Positions 50,691-58,787 of a DNA stretch of 64,000 nucleotides are shown here, piece after piece. The stretch's first letter is position 1; the number at the start of each line of letters is the position of its first letter. Position numbers and translations under genes: made by a program. Where the stretch lies: NCBI GenBank assembly GCA_910579845.1, contig CAJTWL010000001.1:1-64000 (forward strand), read 5' to 3'. This stretch comes from an uncultured Muribaculaceae bacterium (GTDB taxonomy: Bacteria > Bacteroidota > Bacteroidia > Bacteroidales > Muribaculaceae). The notes below the pieces were generated by a model, which did not search any database, was not told where the DNA came from, and was given only the letters and a program-made list of their open reading frames with translations.

Positions 50691-52247
50691 ATGGCAAAAG
50701 AAAATATTTTTGAAGGATGGGACAAAGCGACTATCAAGAAGTTTAACAATTGGCAGTTGCGTACTATTCTTGTATCGATGGTAGGATATGCCATCTATTA
50801 CTTTGTTCGAAAGAACTTCTCCATTGCAATGCCCGGACTAACAGCCCAATATGGCATATCCAATACAAGCTTCGGTATTGTCATCGGTATCGGCTCTCTT
50901 GTATATGGCTTTTCAAGATTTATCAACGGATTTGTTGTAGACAGATTCAGCGCACGTGTCATTATGGCAATAGGTCTTCTGCTCTGTGCGGCTTCAAACC
51001 TTGCGTTCGGATTCGGCGTAAACATCAGCCAGTGGATTACAGGAGGTGAAAACGTGGGTATCGACTTCATCAACATCCTGATCATGGTGATGGCGGTAAC
51101 CATTATCCTGAACCAATTGTTCCAAGGCGTCGGTTATCCTCCGTGCGCCCGCCTTCTACCCTCCTGGATTCATCCGTCGCAGCTGGCAACCAAGATGTCG
51201 ATATGGAACACATCTCATTCCATAGGAGCATCACTTGCTGTTGTAGTCTGCGGTTACATCATGGGCACAATGGGTACGGACATGAGTTCAGACCACAGTA
51301 TTATCCTCAGAATAGCGGAAAACCTGAACCTTGATCCCAACAATTCAGAGCATCTTAAAACTATAATGGGTTATGCACGGCACTGGGACGCTTGGAAATG
51401 GTGTTTCTGGATTCCTGCAGGTATTGCGGTATGCGGCGCGCTCTGGCTATATTTAGGGTTGCGTGATGACCCCCGTTCGGTCGGTCTTCCCGAACTGCCC
51501 GGTACCAAACTTGCAAAATCGGATGATGTGGATACTAAGAAGAACCAGTCAGCTTTCCTTAAAGTCATGGTCTGGACAAATCGCTGGATATGGACACTCT
51601 GTATTGCAAACATATTTGTATACGTCATGCGCATGGGTATTCTTGACTGGGGACCCAAGTTTCTCACGGAATCGAGAGGCATGTCGATCGAAGATGCCGC
51701 ATGGTCCGTTGGTGTATTCGAGATTTTTGCAATTGTAGGTACAATAGGAGCAGGTTGGGCAACCGACCATCTTTTCAAAGGGAAAGCACATAGAATGTGT
51801 CTCGTGTGCATGGTTTGCGCTGTCTTATTTATGGGCATCTTTATTTTCTGTCCCTCATTACCTGTTGTCGTTTCAATATGTGTGCTTGCTATGGCCGGAT
51901 TCTTTATCTACGGTCCACAGGCACTTATCGGTATCGCTTCTGCCAATCATGCTACTAAACAGGCATCAGCCACGGCAAACGGTCTTGCAGGGATCTTCGG
52001 TTATGTAGGATCATTCCTCTCGGCAATAGGTATCGGTATTGTAGCGGACAAATGGGGATGGGAAATGGTATTCTACCTCATTATAGGTGTTGGTGTTCTC
52101 GGTGCCATTACATTCCTCACAATGTGGTTCGCACCACGCGACGGATATGAAAGAAGCAACAAATTCTATGCAGAACTTACGGGAGTAGCCAAAGAAGTCA
52201 ACAAGATCGAAGGAGACACAACAAACGAGGGAGATACCGATCTCTAA
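50691..52247 (+). CDS. glpT: Glycerol-3-phosphate transporter, GlpT-type MFS
   Basis: A 518-residue inner-membrane antiporter of the organophosphate:phosphate family, expected to import glycerol 3-phosphate in exchange for phosphate. Twelve hydrophobic helices are visible. 'YYFVRKNFSIAMPGL' (Arg in helix 1) and 'LNQLFQGVGYPPCARLLPSWIHPSQ' are the family signatures around the substrate site, and 'MRMGILDWGPKFLTE' gives the second-half arginine region. It is about 65 residues longer than E. coli GlpT, mostly in loops ('MGTDMSSDHSIILRIAENLN'). It is in line with glpABC, and no glpK or glpF is nearby, so glycerol 3-phosphate itself is the imported substrate. Confidence 0.9.
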   Translation: MAKENIFEGWDKATIKKFNNWQLRTILVSMVGYAIYYFVRKNFSIAMPGLTAQYGISNTSFGIVIGIGSLVYGFSRFINGFVVDRFSARVIMAIGLLLCAASNLAFGFGVNISQWITGGENVGIDFINILIMVMAVTIILNQLFQGVGYPPCARLLPSWIHPSQLATKMSIWNTSHSIGASLAVVVCGYIMGTMGTDMSSDHSIILRIAENLNLDPNNSEHLKTIMGYARHWDAWKWCFWIPAGIAVCGALWLYLGLRDDPRSVGLPELPGTKLAKSDDVDTKKNQSAFLKVMVWTNRWIWTLCIANIFVYVMRMGILDWGPKFLTESRGMSIEDAAWSVGVFEIFAIVGTIGAGWATDHLFKGKAHRMCLVCMVCAVLFMGIFIFCPSLPVVVSICVLAMAGFFIYGPQALIGIASANHATKQASATANGLAGIFGYVGSFLSAIGIGIVADKWGWEMVFYLIIGVGVLGAITFLTMWFAPRDGYERSNKFYAELTGVAKEVNKIEGDTTNEGDTDL

Positions 52248-52281
52248 TCGTCTGTTACATAACAAATAATTTAGACAACAA

Positions 52282-53142
52282 ATGAAATTCAACAAATATC
52301 ATTCCCCTCTCTCTCACGAAGAACTGATGGAAAAATGCCGAAAGATCAAGCACGTTGCTCTTGACATGGACGGCACAATATATCTGGGATCACAGCTTTT
52401 CCCTTTTACACTTGGTTTTCTGAAAGATCTTGAGGAGATGGGTATCAAATATTCATTCCTGACCAACAACCCGACTAAAAGCGTGGATGATTATCTGGCG
52501 AAGATAGAAAAATACGGCATACATGCCGAGCGTGACGAAATGTATACCTCATCAGTTGCGACCATAGACTATCTGCACGAGAAATTCCCCAATGCAAAAA
52601 AACTGTTTGTAGTCGGCACGCCAAGTATGGAGCAGGAATTCCGTAATGCAGGATACGAATTGCTTCCGGATGATCCGGAGCAAGTTCCGGATGTTCTGAT
52701 TGTAGCATTTGACACAACACTTACATATCCCAAATTGTGTCATGCATCATGGCTTGCATCTCAAGGCATTCCATATATCGCTACAAATCCGGACCGCGTG
52801 TGTCCTACAGATCAGAAAACAATTCTGGTTGACTGCGGCTCTCTATGCAAATGCATTGAACATGCCACAGGTCGCGAACCGGATGCTGTGATCGGCAAGC
52901 CCAATCCTGACATGCTTTCAGGAATATGCTTCCGCGAAGGGTTGAAACCGGAGGAGGTGGCAATGTGTGGCGACCGCATATACACAGATGTCGCAACGGC
53001 ACGCAACGCAGGATCTCTCGGAGTGCTCGTACTTTCCGGAGAGACAACTCTCGAAACAGCTATGAATTCCGATCCTCAACCTGAAATTACAGCTGAAAAT
53101 ATCGCTGAATTCTGCGAACTGCTGAAAGAAGCAAGAAAATAA
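52282..53142 (+). CDS. HAD-IIA phosphatase (NagD/glycerol-phosphate phosphatase-like)
   Basis: A 286-residue HAD-superfamily phosphatase with a C2a cap. 'VALDMDGTIYLGSQLFPF' (nucleophile DxD), 'SFLTNNPTKSVDDYL' (motif II), 'VIGKPNPDML' (Lys) and 'MCGDRIYTDVATARNAG' (motif IV GDR) are in order. Characterised class IIA members hydrolyse UMP, phosphoglycolate, or glycerol phosphate (for example Rv1692). In the glp cluster, 34 nt after glpT, removal of excess glycerol 3-phosphate is a reasonable guess. A terminator follows. Confidence 0.87.
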   Translation: MKFNKYHSPLSHEELMEKCRKIKHVALDMDGTIYLGSQLFPFTLGFLKDLEEMGIKYSFLTNNPTKSVDDYLAKIEKYGIHAERDEMYTSSVATIDYLHEKFPNAKKLFVVGTPSMEQEFRNAGYELLPDDPEQVPDVLIVAFDTTLTYPKLCHASWLASQGIPYIATNPDRVCPTDQKTILVDCGSLCKCIEHATGREPDAVIGKPNPDMLSGICFREGLKPEEVAMCGDRIYTDVATARNAGSLGVLVLSGETTLETAMNSDPQPEITAENIAEFCELLKEARK

Positions 53143-53153
53143 CGATATTATTG

Positions 53154-53197
53154 AAGATGGCATTTCTATATTGTTTATATGAAATGCCATCTTTTTT
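53154..53197 (+). terminator. Terminator of the glp operon
   Basis: A 13-bp stem (53154-53166 with 53181-53193) is followed by six T. It ends the transcript that contains glpABC-glpT-HAD and separates it from the alpha-galactosidase. Confidence 0.85.
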
Positions 53198-53228
53198 ATT
53201 TAATCTTTTCTAATCCAGTATCATAATT

Positions 53229-55433
53229 ATGAAAATTAAAAACTTAATAACTGCTGTTATTCTTTTTTCTTCAGGCTTCGGGATACTGAATGCAGAGATC
53301 ATAAAGTTAGATACCGATAAAACTTCAATGGTTTTCAAAGCAGATAAGGGAAAAAAACTGAAACACCTGTATTATGGCGACAAAATACAGGATTCAGACC
53401 TTAAGAACCTGACATCAGCGGTCGGTTCCGGGGCTACGGTTTATCCGGATTACGGGATGATTACCGTTCCGGAGACAGCTGTGGCAATGATACATTCCGA
53501 CGGCAACATGACGCTTGATCTCCGTGTCGAGGCTGTTGAGAAGAAAATTGTCGACGGTAAAGATGTAACCTCAATCATACTTAAGGATTCATATTATCCT
53601 GTCAGTGTAAAAATAAATTATAAATCCTTTCCGGAACAGGACATGTTTGAGACATGGACAGAGATTACAAATAATGAAAACGACAATATAAAACTTACGC
53701 GCTTTGCATCGGCGCACCTCCCAATCCGTAAGGGTAATGTGTGGCTTTCACATCTTCACGGAGCATGGGGAAATGAAACAAAAGTCGAGCATGAGCCTTT
53801 GCAGCACGGGATGAAGATAATCAAGAACCGCAACGGCACAAGAAACTCACATCTTGCACATTCCGAGGTTATGTTCTCGCTTGACGGAAAGCCCGACGAA
53901 AACAACGGGCGCACAATAGGTGCCGCTCTCTGCTGGGGTGGAAATTATCGCTTGAAGATCGATACCGATGAAACCAAGAACCATTCATTCATTGCCGGTA
54001 TCAATGAAGATGACTCGCCTTACAATCTGAAACCCGGAGAGACATTCGTGACTCCGGAACTGGCTCTTACATATTCCACAGAAGGTCTTGGAGGCGTAAG
54101 CCGCAACTTTCATAAATGGGCACGCAAATATAAACTGATGCATGGCGACAAAGAGAGAAAAGTCCTCTTGAATTCATGGGAAGGTGTTTATTTCGATATC
54201 AACGAGAAAGGTATGGCTTCCATGATGAAGGATATCACAGACATGGGCGGTGAACTCTTTGTAATGGACGACGGCTGGTTCGGAGTGAAATACCCGAGAA
54301 ATAACGATAAGTCGAGCCTCGGCGACTGGATGGTTGACAAACGCAAACTTCCACATGGCATCAAGGGTTTGTTGAAAGAAGCGGATAAAAACAAGATTAA
54401 ATTCGGTATCTGGATTGAACCGGAATTCACAAATGTCAAATCCGAGCTTTTTGAGGCGCACCCGGAATATGTGATCAAACCGGAAAACCGCACACCCGTA
54501 TACGGACGTGGCGGTGGTCAGATGGTACTTGATCTCTCGAATCCTGCTGTACAGGATCTTGTATACACAGTTGTTGACACTCTGATGACAAACTATCCTG
54601 ATATCGATTACATAAAATGGGATGCCAACATGGATCTCACCAACCATGGTTCGCAATATCTGTCAGCTGATAACCAGTCACACCTCCTTACCGATTATCA
54701 TAAGGGTCTAAGAAAAGCACTTGACAGAATACGTGCCAAATATCCGGATCTTACGATTCAGTTATGTTCCGGAGGTGGCGGCAGAGCCAATTACGGACTA
54801 CTCCCCTATTTCGATGAGTTCTGGGTATCGGACAATACGGACGCTCTTCAGAGAATATTCATCCAATGGGGAACATCATATTTCTATCCCTCTATCGCAA
54901 TGGCCTCACATATCAGTGCCGCACCCAATCACCAGACATTCCGGACCATACCGATAAAGTTCCGTACCGATGTCGCAATGAGCGGTCGTCTCGGCATTGA
55001 AATGCAACCGGTTCATATGACACTTGATGAGAGAGAACAGACCAGGAAAGCCATCGCCGACTACAAATCAATACGACCGATAGTGCAGTTCGGAGACCTG
55101 TACCGCCTGATATCCCCTTATGATGAGAAAGGTGTAGCTTCATTAATGTACGTGGATGAAGCAAAAGAGAATGCGGTTGTCTACTGGTACAAGACAAAAG
55201 CCTTCAGGAACGAGATTCTGCCAAGAATCAAATTCAGCGGACTTGATCCGGAAAAGAGATACACCGTTACCGAGCTCAATAGAATTGACACAAAACCACT
55301 GTCGTTTGAAGGGAAGAAGTATAGCGGAACCTATCTTATGAGCAGCGGACTGGAGATCCCTGTCAACCATGAGCTTCCCAAAGATAAGAGAACTGATTGG
55401 TCAAGTCGCGTTCTGAAACTGACCGCAAACTGA
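53229..55433 (+). CDS. Secreted alpha-galactosidase (GH36)
   Basis: A 734-residue exported enzyme that removes terminal alpha-galactose. Signal peptide about 1-22 (ends 'ILNA'). An N-terminal beta-supersandwich (about 25-330) precedes the barrel with 'LFVMDDGWFGVKYPRNNDKSSLGDW', 'FGIWIEPEF', 'IDYIKWDANMDLTNHGS' (nucleophile Asp) and 'LCSGGGGRANYGLLPYFDEFWVSDNTDALQR' (acid/base Asp); a C-terminal beta domain follows. Lengths and motifs match family GH36. No SusC/SusD pair is near, so this is not a typical polysaccharide utilisation locus. It is separated from the glp operon by a terminator. Confidence 0.93.
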   Translation: MKIKNLITAVILFSSGFGILNAEIIKLDTDKTSMVFKADKGKKLKHLYYGDKIQDSDLKNLTSAVGSGATVYPDYGMITVPETAVAMIHSDGNMTLDLRVEAVEKKIVDGKDVTSIILKDSYYPVSVKINYKSFPEQDMFETWTEITNNENDNIKLTRFASAHLPIRKGNVWLSHLHGAWGNETKVEHEPLQHGMKIIKNRNGTRNSHLAHSEVMFSLDGKPDENNGRTIGAALCWGGNYRLKIDTDETKNHSFIAGINEDDSPYNLKPGETFVTPELALTYSTEGLGGVSRNFHKWARKYKLMHGDKERKVLLNSWEGVYFDINEKGMASMMKDITDMGGELFVMDDGWFGVKYPRNNDKSSLGDWMVDKRKLPHGIKGLLKEADKNKIKFGIWIEPEFTNVKSELFEAHPEYVIKPENRTPVYGRGGGQMVLDLSNPAVQDLVYTVVDTLMTNYPDIDYIKWDANMDLTNHGSQYLSADNQSHLLTDYHKGLRKALDRIRAKYPDLTIQLCSGGGGRANYGLLPYFDEFWVSDNTDALQRIFIQWGTSYFYPSIAMASHISAAPNHQTFRTIPIKFRTDVAMSGRLGIEMQPVHMTLDEREQTRKAIADYKSIRPIVQFGDLYRLISPYDEKGVASLMYVDEAKENAVVYWYKTKAFRNEILPRIKFSGLDPEKRYTVTELNRIDTKPLSFEGKKYSGTYLMSSGLEIPVNHELPKDKRTDWSSRVLKLTAN

Positions 55434-55490
55434 ACAAAGAATATTATATAGAAAACAAGAATATATTCTTGTTTACCCGACAATAGCACA

Positions 55491-55527
55491 GAGGGTGTAT
55501 CAAATCTCATCAATTTGATACACCCTC
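55491..55527 (+). terminator. Strong hairpin terminator after alpha-galactosidase
   Basis: Two perfectly complementary 15-nt arms (55491-55505, 55513-55527) with a 7-nt loop, followed by the AT-rich AATATTTT. Confidence 0.75.
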
Positions 55528-55550
55528 AATATTTTAGCTGCACCAGACTC

Positions 55551-55630
55551 TTGGGAGGAGAGTTTGTCCTCAAACTCTCTTGCATGACCCTGGTGTTATT
55601 TGGCGACTTGAGGACAAGTCGCCCTCCCAA
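55551..55630. repeat. Two-hairpin REP-like element
   Basis: An 80-nt unit. Outer inverted repeat TTGGGAGG (55551-55558) / CCTCCCAA (55623-55630). Hairpin 1 (55558-55579) has a 9-bp stem and loop TCCT; hairpin 2 (55602-55623) has a 9-bp stem and loop AGGA. The loops are complementary, so they could kiss, and hairpin 2 is roughly an inverted copy of hairpin 1. This resembles bacterial interspersed mosaic elements. Confidence 0.75.
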
Positions 55631-55701
55631 ACGTCCGGTAACATCTACATATATGTATTATAAAAAATAAAAAATTTTTTTGAAAAAATTTTTTATAATT
55701 G

Positions 55702-55757
55702 TTTGGTGTATTAAAATAATGTATTACTTTTGCAGTGTACTATTATACTAATACACT
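55702..55757 (+). promoter_or_regulatory. ABC-operon promoter with YtrA-type operator
   Basis: TTTG (55702-55705), 19 nt, TACTTTTG (55725-55732) is a full promoter match. AGTGTA (55734-55739) and TACACT (55752-55757) form an inverted repeat with a 12-nt spacer over the transcription start. It is the form described for YtrA-type GntR repressors, and the operon encodes such a repressor, so autoregulation is likely. Confidence 0.75.
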
Positions 55758-55771
55758 AAACAATTAAATAT

Positions 55772-56611
55772 ATGCTTAACATTAAAAATCTAAATTTCAG
55801 GTATTCAAGAAAAGGTAAGCAGACAATCTCGGACTTTAACCTCACGTTGACAGAAGGAGGAATCTACGGCTTACTGGGAGAGAACGGAGCCGGCAAGTCA
55901 ACGCTTCTACATATTATCATGGGACTGTTGACACCGGAATCCGGCAAGGTGACATTTAACGGTGAAAACACCAGAAAAAGATTACCGTCGGTTTTGGCAG
56001 ACATGTATATTGTACCGGAAGAGAATGAGCTTCCCCAGATACATTTACTTACATTTGCCAGGAAATACGGTGCTTTATATCCGAAATTCTCTATGGAAGA
56101 TATGTACCGTCATCTCTCAACATTCGGAATAACAGGTAATCCCCGACTTGACAAGTTGTCAATGGGACAAAAGAAAAAGATTACACTTTCTTTTGCCATG
56201 GCATGCAACACATCACTACTTATTATGGATGAACCGACTAACGGGCTTGACATACCGTCGAAAAGCGCATTCCGTAAATTCATTGTAGAGTCAATAAATG
56301 ACGATAGAATTTTTCTGATCTCTACCCATCAGGTAAGGGATGTAAGCAATATTCTTGACCACATAATCATCATGGATTCAAGCAGAGTGCTTCTTAATGA
56401 AAATATCTCGGAAATTCAAAGCAAAATGAAGTTTACGAATACATCCAATAAATCAGAGATAGAAAACGCATATTTCTCTCTGCCATCATTAGGAGGAGCG
56501 ACTGTGATAATGCCGAATCTCGACAATATAGATACGGAAGTAAATCTTGAAACATTATTCACATTCGCTGTCGAACAACCGGAGAAACTAAATTCTATAT
56601 TCAAGAAATAA
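55772..56611 (+). CDS. ABC transporter ATP-binding protein
   Basis: A 279-residue cytosolic ATPase subunit. Walker A 'GLLGENGAGKSTLLHIIMGLL' (about residue 35), signature 'LSMGQKKKITLSFAMACNTS' (LSMGQ variant of LSGGQ), Walker B 'LLIMDEPTNGLDIPSK' and H-loop 'FLISTHQVRDV'. The gene order ATPase-permease-GntR with a YtrA-type operator suggests a YtrB-like exporter responding to cell-envelope stress. The translation start is close downstream of the operator. Confidence 0.92.
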   Translation: MLNIKNLNFRYSRKGKQTISDFNLTLTEGGIYGLLGENGAGKSTLLHIIMGLLTPESGKVTFNGENTRKRLPSVLADMYIVPEENELPQIHLLTFARKYGALYPKFSMEDMYRHLSTFGITGNPRLDKLSMGQKKKITLSFAMACNTSLLIMDEPTNGLDIPSKSAFRKFIVESINDDRIFLISTHQVRDVSNILDHIIIMDSSRVLLNENISEIQSKMKFTNTSNKSEIENAYFSLPSLGGATVIMPNLDNIDTEVNLETLFTFAVEQPEKLNSIFKK

Positions 56612-56654
56612 ATGGACCAAAACCAATAACACCTATTTAAACAATTAAGAATAA

Positions 56655-57518
56655 ATGGAAAACAATATATTCTCATTAAAAAGATTCGCAGGATATTTCA
56701 GCCTTCAACTTGCCGTCTCCTGGAAAACACTTCTGATAATTTCACTTTGCGTATTCGGAGGATTAATTATTTATTGCTCGGGTCTCCCATATCTGGCAGA
56801 TACATATATCGTACACCCAAAATATGCGGCGCATCTTAACAAATACCATATCGATCCTTTCTGGGATACACAAATGCCGTTCTTTTATATTACATTCTTT
56901 ATATTCTCTGTAATAATGGCGGCAAATATGTTTTCAAATCTGAATACAAAAAATAAGAGAATCACAGTATTTACATTGCCGGCATCAAATCTTGAAAAAT
57001 TTACTACAAACTTCATTATATACATTATATTTCCGGCAATTCTCTTTTTCGTATCAATAATAGTAGGAGATTATATCCGGGTATTTACAACCGATCTGTA
57101 TACACACAGCAACGTATATGTAGCTCCTATGCCGTTGGAATATTTCTTTTCATGGGGTCACTATTATGATAATTTTCACCCGGATTTTTATGATAAATAT
57201 GGTCTTTACAATTATACCATTGCTCTATATTACGGTTTTCTTATCCTGATGCAGTCATTCATAGCATTAATCAGCTGTATATGGCCAAAAAACAGTTTCA
57301 TTAAAGGTGCAGGTATAGCTATAGTATGGACAATACTTATATTTACATGCTTCTACTTCTCGGTGAGATTATTCGGAAGCGACATAGATCACTCTTACAG
57401 ACCCTCTTTTAAGGCTCTATCCATAGGAGTATGGACAGCATGCATAATAGCAACATCTGCAAGATATTGCCTCACATATTTCAGATTCAAAGAGAATGAA
57501 ATAATAAACCGATGGTAG
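56655..57518 (+). CDS. ABC transporter permease of a YtrA-type operon
   Basis: A 287-residue membrane protein with about six hydrophobic helices: 'LLIISLCVFGGLIIYCSG', 'FYITFFIFSVIMAANMF', 'FIIYIIFPAILFFVSIIVGDYI', 'YYGFLILMQSFIALISCIW', 'GIAIVWTILIFTCFYFSVRLF' and 'GVWTACIIATSARYCL'. 'LNTKNKRITVFTLPASNLEKF' after helix 2 is typical of ABC-2-like permeases in such operons. It presumably pairs with the ATPase 43 nt upstream. Substrate unknown. Confidence 0.82.
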   Translation: MENNIFSLKRFAGYFSLQLAVSWKTLLIISLCVFGGLIIYCSGLPYLADTYIVHPKYAAHLNKYHIDPFWDTQMPFFYITFFIFSVIMAANMFSNLNTKNKRITVFTLPASNLEKFTTNFIIYIIFPAILFFVSIIVGDYIRVFTTDLYTHSNVYVAPMPLEYFFSWGHYYDNFHPDFYDKYGLYNYTIALYYGFLILMQSFIALISCIWPKNSFIKGAGIAIVWTILIFTCFYFSVRLFGSDIDHSYRPSFKALSIGVWTACIIATSARYCLTYFRFKENEIINRW

Positions 57519-57535
57519 AGAATATAAAACGATAA

Positions 57536-57910
57536 ATGAATATGGTATTTGAAGAAAACAATAAAGCAATATATCTTCAGATCGCTGAAAAAATATCTGA
57601 CGGAATAATGAATGGAAATTACGACTCAGATAAGAGAATGCCGTCGGTCAGAGAGTTTGCAGCCTCAATAGAGGTCAATGCAAACACCGTGATGCGGTCA
57701 TATGATGTACTTGCCTCAAAAGGACTTATTTACAACAAGCGTGGCATAGGCTTCTTCGTAAATGAGGATGCCAAGATTAGGATTACTCAGGAGAGGACAA
57801 CAAATCTTATTGACAATCAGCTACCTCCATTGTTCAGACTGTTGAGTATTCTTGGAATCACTCCTGAAGAACTTAAAAAAGAATATGAAAAATTTATTGA
57901 AAATATATAA
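57536..57910 (+). CDS. GntR-family (YtrA subfamily) repressor
   Basis: A 124-residue protein: N-terminal GntR winged helix ('IYLQIAEKISDGIMNGNYDSDKRMPSVREFAASIEVNANTVMRSYDVLASKGLIYNKRGIGFFV' region; recognition helix ANTVMRSYDVL) plus only about 50 C-terminal residues, the short helical dimer domain typical of YtrA. It lies in the operon it probably represses through the AGTGTA/TACACT site upstream of the ATPase gene. Inducer unknown; relatives respond to lipid II-binding antibiotics. Confidence 0.9.
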   Translation: MNMVFEENNKAIYLQIAEKISDGIMNGNYDSDKRMPSVREFAASIEVNANTVMRSYDVLASKGLIYNKRGIGFFVNEDAKIRITQERTTNLIDNQLPPLFRLLSILGITPEELKKEYEKFIENI

Positions 57911-57914
57911 TGAT

Positions 57915-58034
57915 ATGAAACTTAAACCAACAACATACATGATAATTGCATTTGCCATGATAATACTCCTGTTCTGGCTTTTTTCCATTGCTATTTTCTT
58001 TTACACACCTATAGAGGAACTGTTTATGAGATAA
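57915..58034 (+). CDS. 39-aa membrane peptide at the end of the ABC operon
   Basis: A short ORF starting at the ATG at 57915, 4 nt after the regulator stop. It has one hydrophobic helix (about 9-30, 'MIIAFAMIILLFWLFSIAIFF') between a Lys-containing start and an acidic end 'TPIEELFMR'. The tight spacing after gntR suggests translation, perhaps as a modulator of the transporter. No homologue recognised; treat as a candidate small protein. Confidence 0.5.
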   Translation: MKLKPTTYMIIAFAMIILLFWLFSIAIFFYTPIEELFMR

Positions 58035-58041
58035 ATAAAAA

Positions 58042-58146
58042 TGTTTTGTTGACGGTATTAAAGCTTGTCAATACAAAACACCTGAATCTATAATACTTTC
58101 TGATAATGCGTATTCGGTCGGTTTGGATAATCCAAGCCGACCGAAT
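58042..58146. terminator. Convergent terminators (ABC operon / sodB)
   Basis: Two hairpins: 58042-58080 (TGTTTTGT with ACAAAACA plus a TGAC/GTCA inner stem) and 58112-58146 (16-nt arms 58112-58127 and 58131-58146, with one G-T pair). They separate the + strand ABC operon from the - strand sodB. Confidence 0.7.
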
Positions 58147-58172
58147 CTGCATTTATTGCTTATTGAATCTGA

Positions 58173-58754
58173 TCAGTCATCATAACGGATTCCTATAATA
58201 TCCCAGTCGACTATATTCCACAGTTTCTGCAGATATTCGGCACGACGATTCTGATAATCCAGATAATAAGCATGTTCCCACACATCAAATGTCAGAATCG
58301 GCTTCAATCCTTTGGTCATAGGATTCTCGGCATTGCCACCTTGTGTGATAAAGAGTGCGCCCTTATCATCACGAGAGAGCCAGACCCAACCGGATCCGAA
58401 CAACGTTGCTCCTGCTTCCTCAAATTTCTTCTTGAATTCATCGACCGAACCGAACTGTTCCTCAATTTTGTCTTTCAATTTCCCACATGGCTCTTTCAAA
58501 CCGGTTGGAGAGAACTGAAAGAAATAAAAAATATGGTTCCATGCCTGGGAAGCATTATTAAATATCTTTCCTTCACTTTTACATATAATCTCCTCTAACG
58601 GCATCTCCTCAAATGGGGTATCCTTTATAAGAGAGTTTAAATTATCAATATAAGCTTTCTCATGTTTCCCATAGTGATAATCTATAGTTACAGGAGAGAT
58701 AACGGGATCAAGTGCGTCGACGGCGTAAGGTAATCTTGGTTGTGTGAATTTCAT
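58173..58754 (-). CDS. sodB: Superoxide dismutase, Fe type
   Basis: A 193-residue dismutase. Metal ligands lie in 'DYHYGKHEKAYIDNLN' (His26-type), 'QAWNHIFYFFQFSP' (His), 'FDVWEHAYYLDYQNRRAEY' (Asp, His). The active-site Gln in 'FNNASQAWNH' and Ala in 'GGNAENPMT' place it with Fe-SOD rather than Mn-SOD, although relatives in B. fragilis can use either metal. It protects the anaerobe during oxygen exposure. Its leader contains an inverted repeat. It follows thiH but has its own -7 element. Confidence 0.93.
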   Translation of the reverse strand: MKFTQPRLPYAVDALDPVISPVTIDYHYGKHEKAYIDNLNSLIKDTPFEEMPLEEIICKSEGKIFNNASQAWNHIFYFFQFSPTGLKEPCGKLKDKIEEQFGSVDEFKKKFEEAGATLFGSGWVWLSRDDKGALFITQGGNAENPMTKGLKPILTFDVWEHAYYLDYQNRRAEYLQKLWNIVDWDIIGIRYDD

Positions 58755-58787
58755 AATGTGATATTTTTGATATTATACAAAATTTAA

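Larger units (their letters stand above)
55434..55771. other. Composite intergenic region
   Basis: 338 nt without a gene. In order it holds a perfect 22-bp palindrome (55453-55474), the terminator (55491-55527), a two-hairpin REP-like element (55551-55630), an A/T-rich stretch, and the promoter/operator of the ABC operon (55702-55757). Confidence 0.8.

Noticed and set aside
53229..55433. Polysaccharide utilisation locus around the alpha-galactosidase
   Set aside because: No SusC/SusD pair, sensor or further glycoside hydrolase is adjacent.
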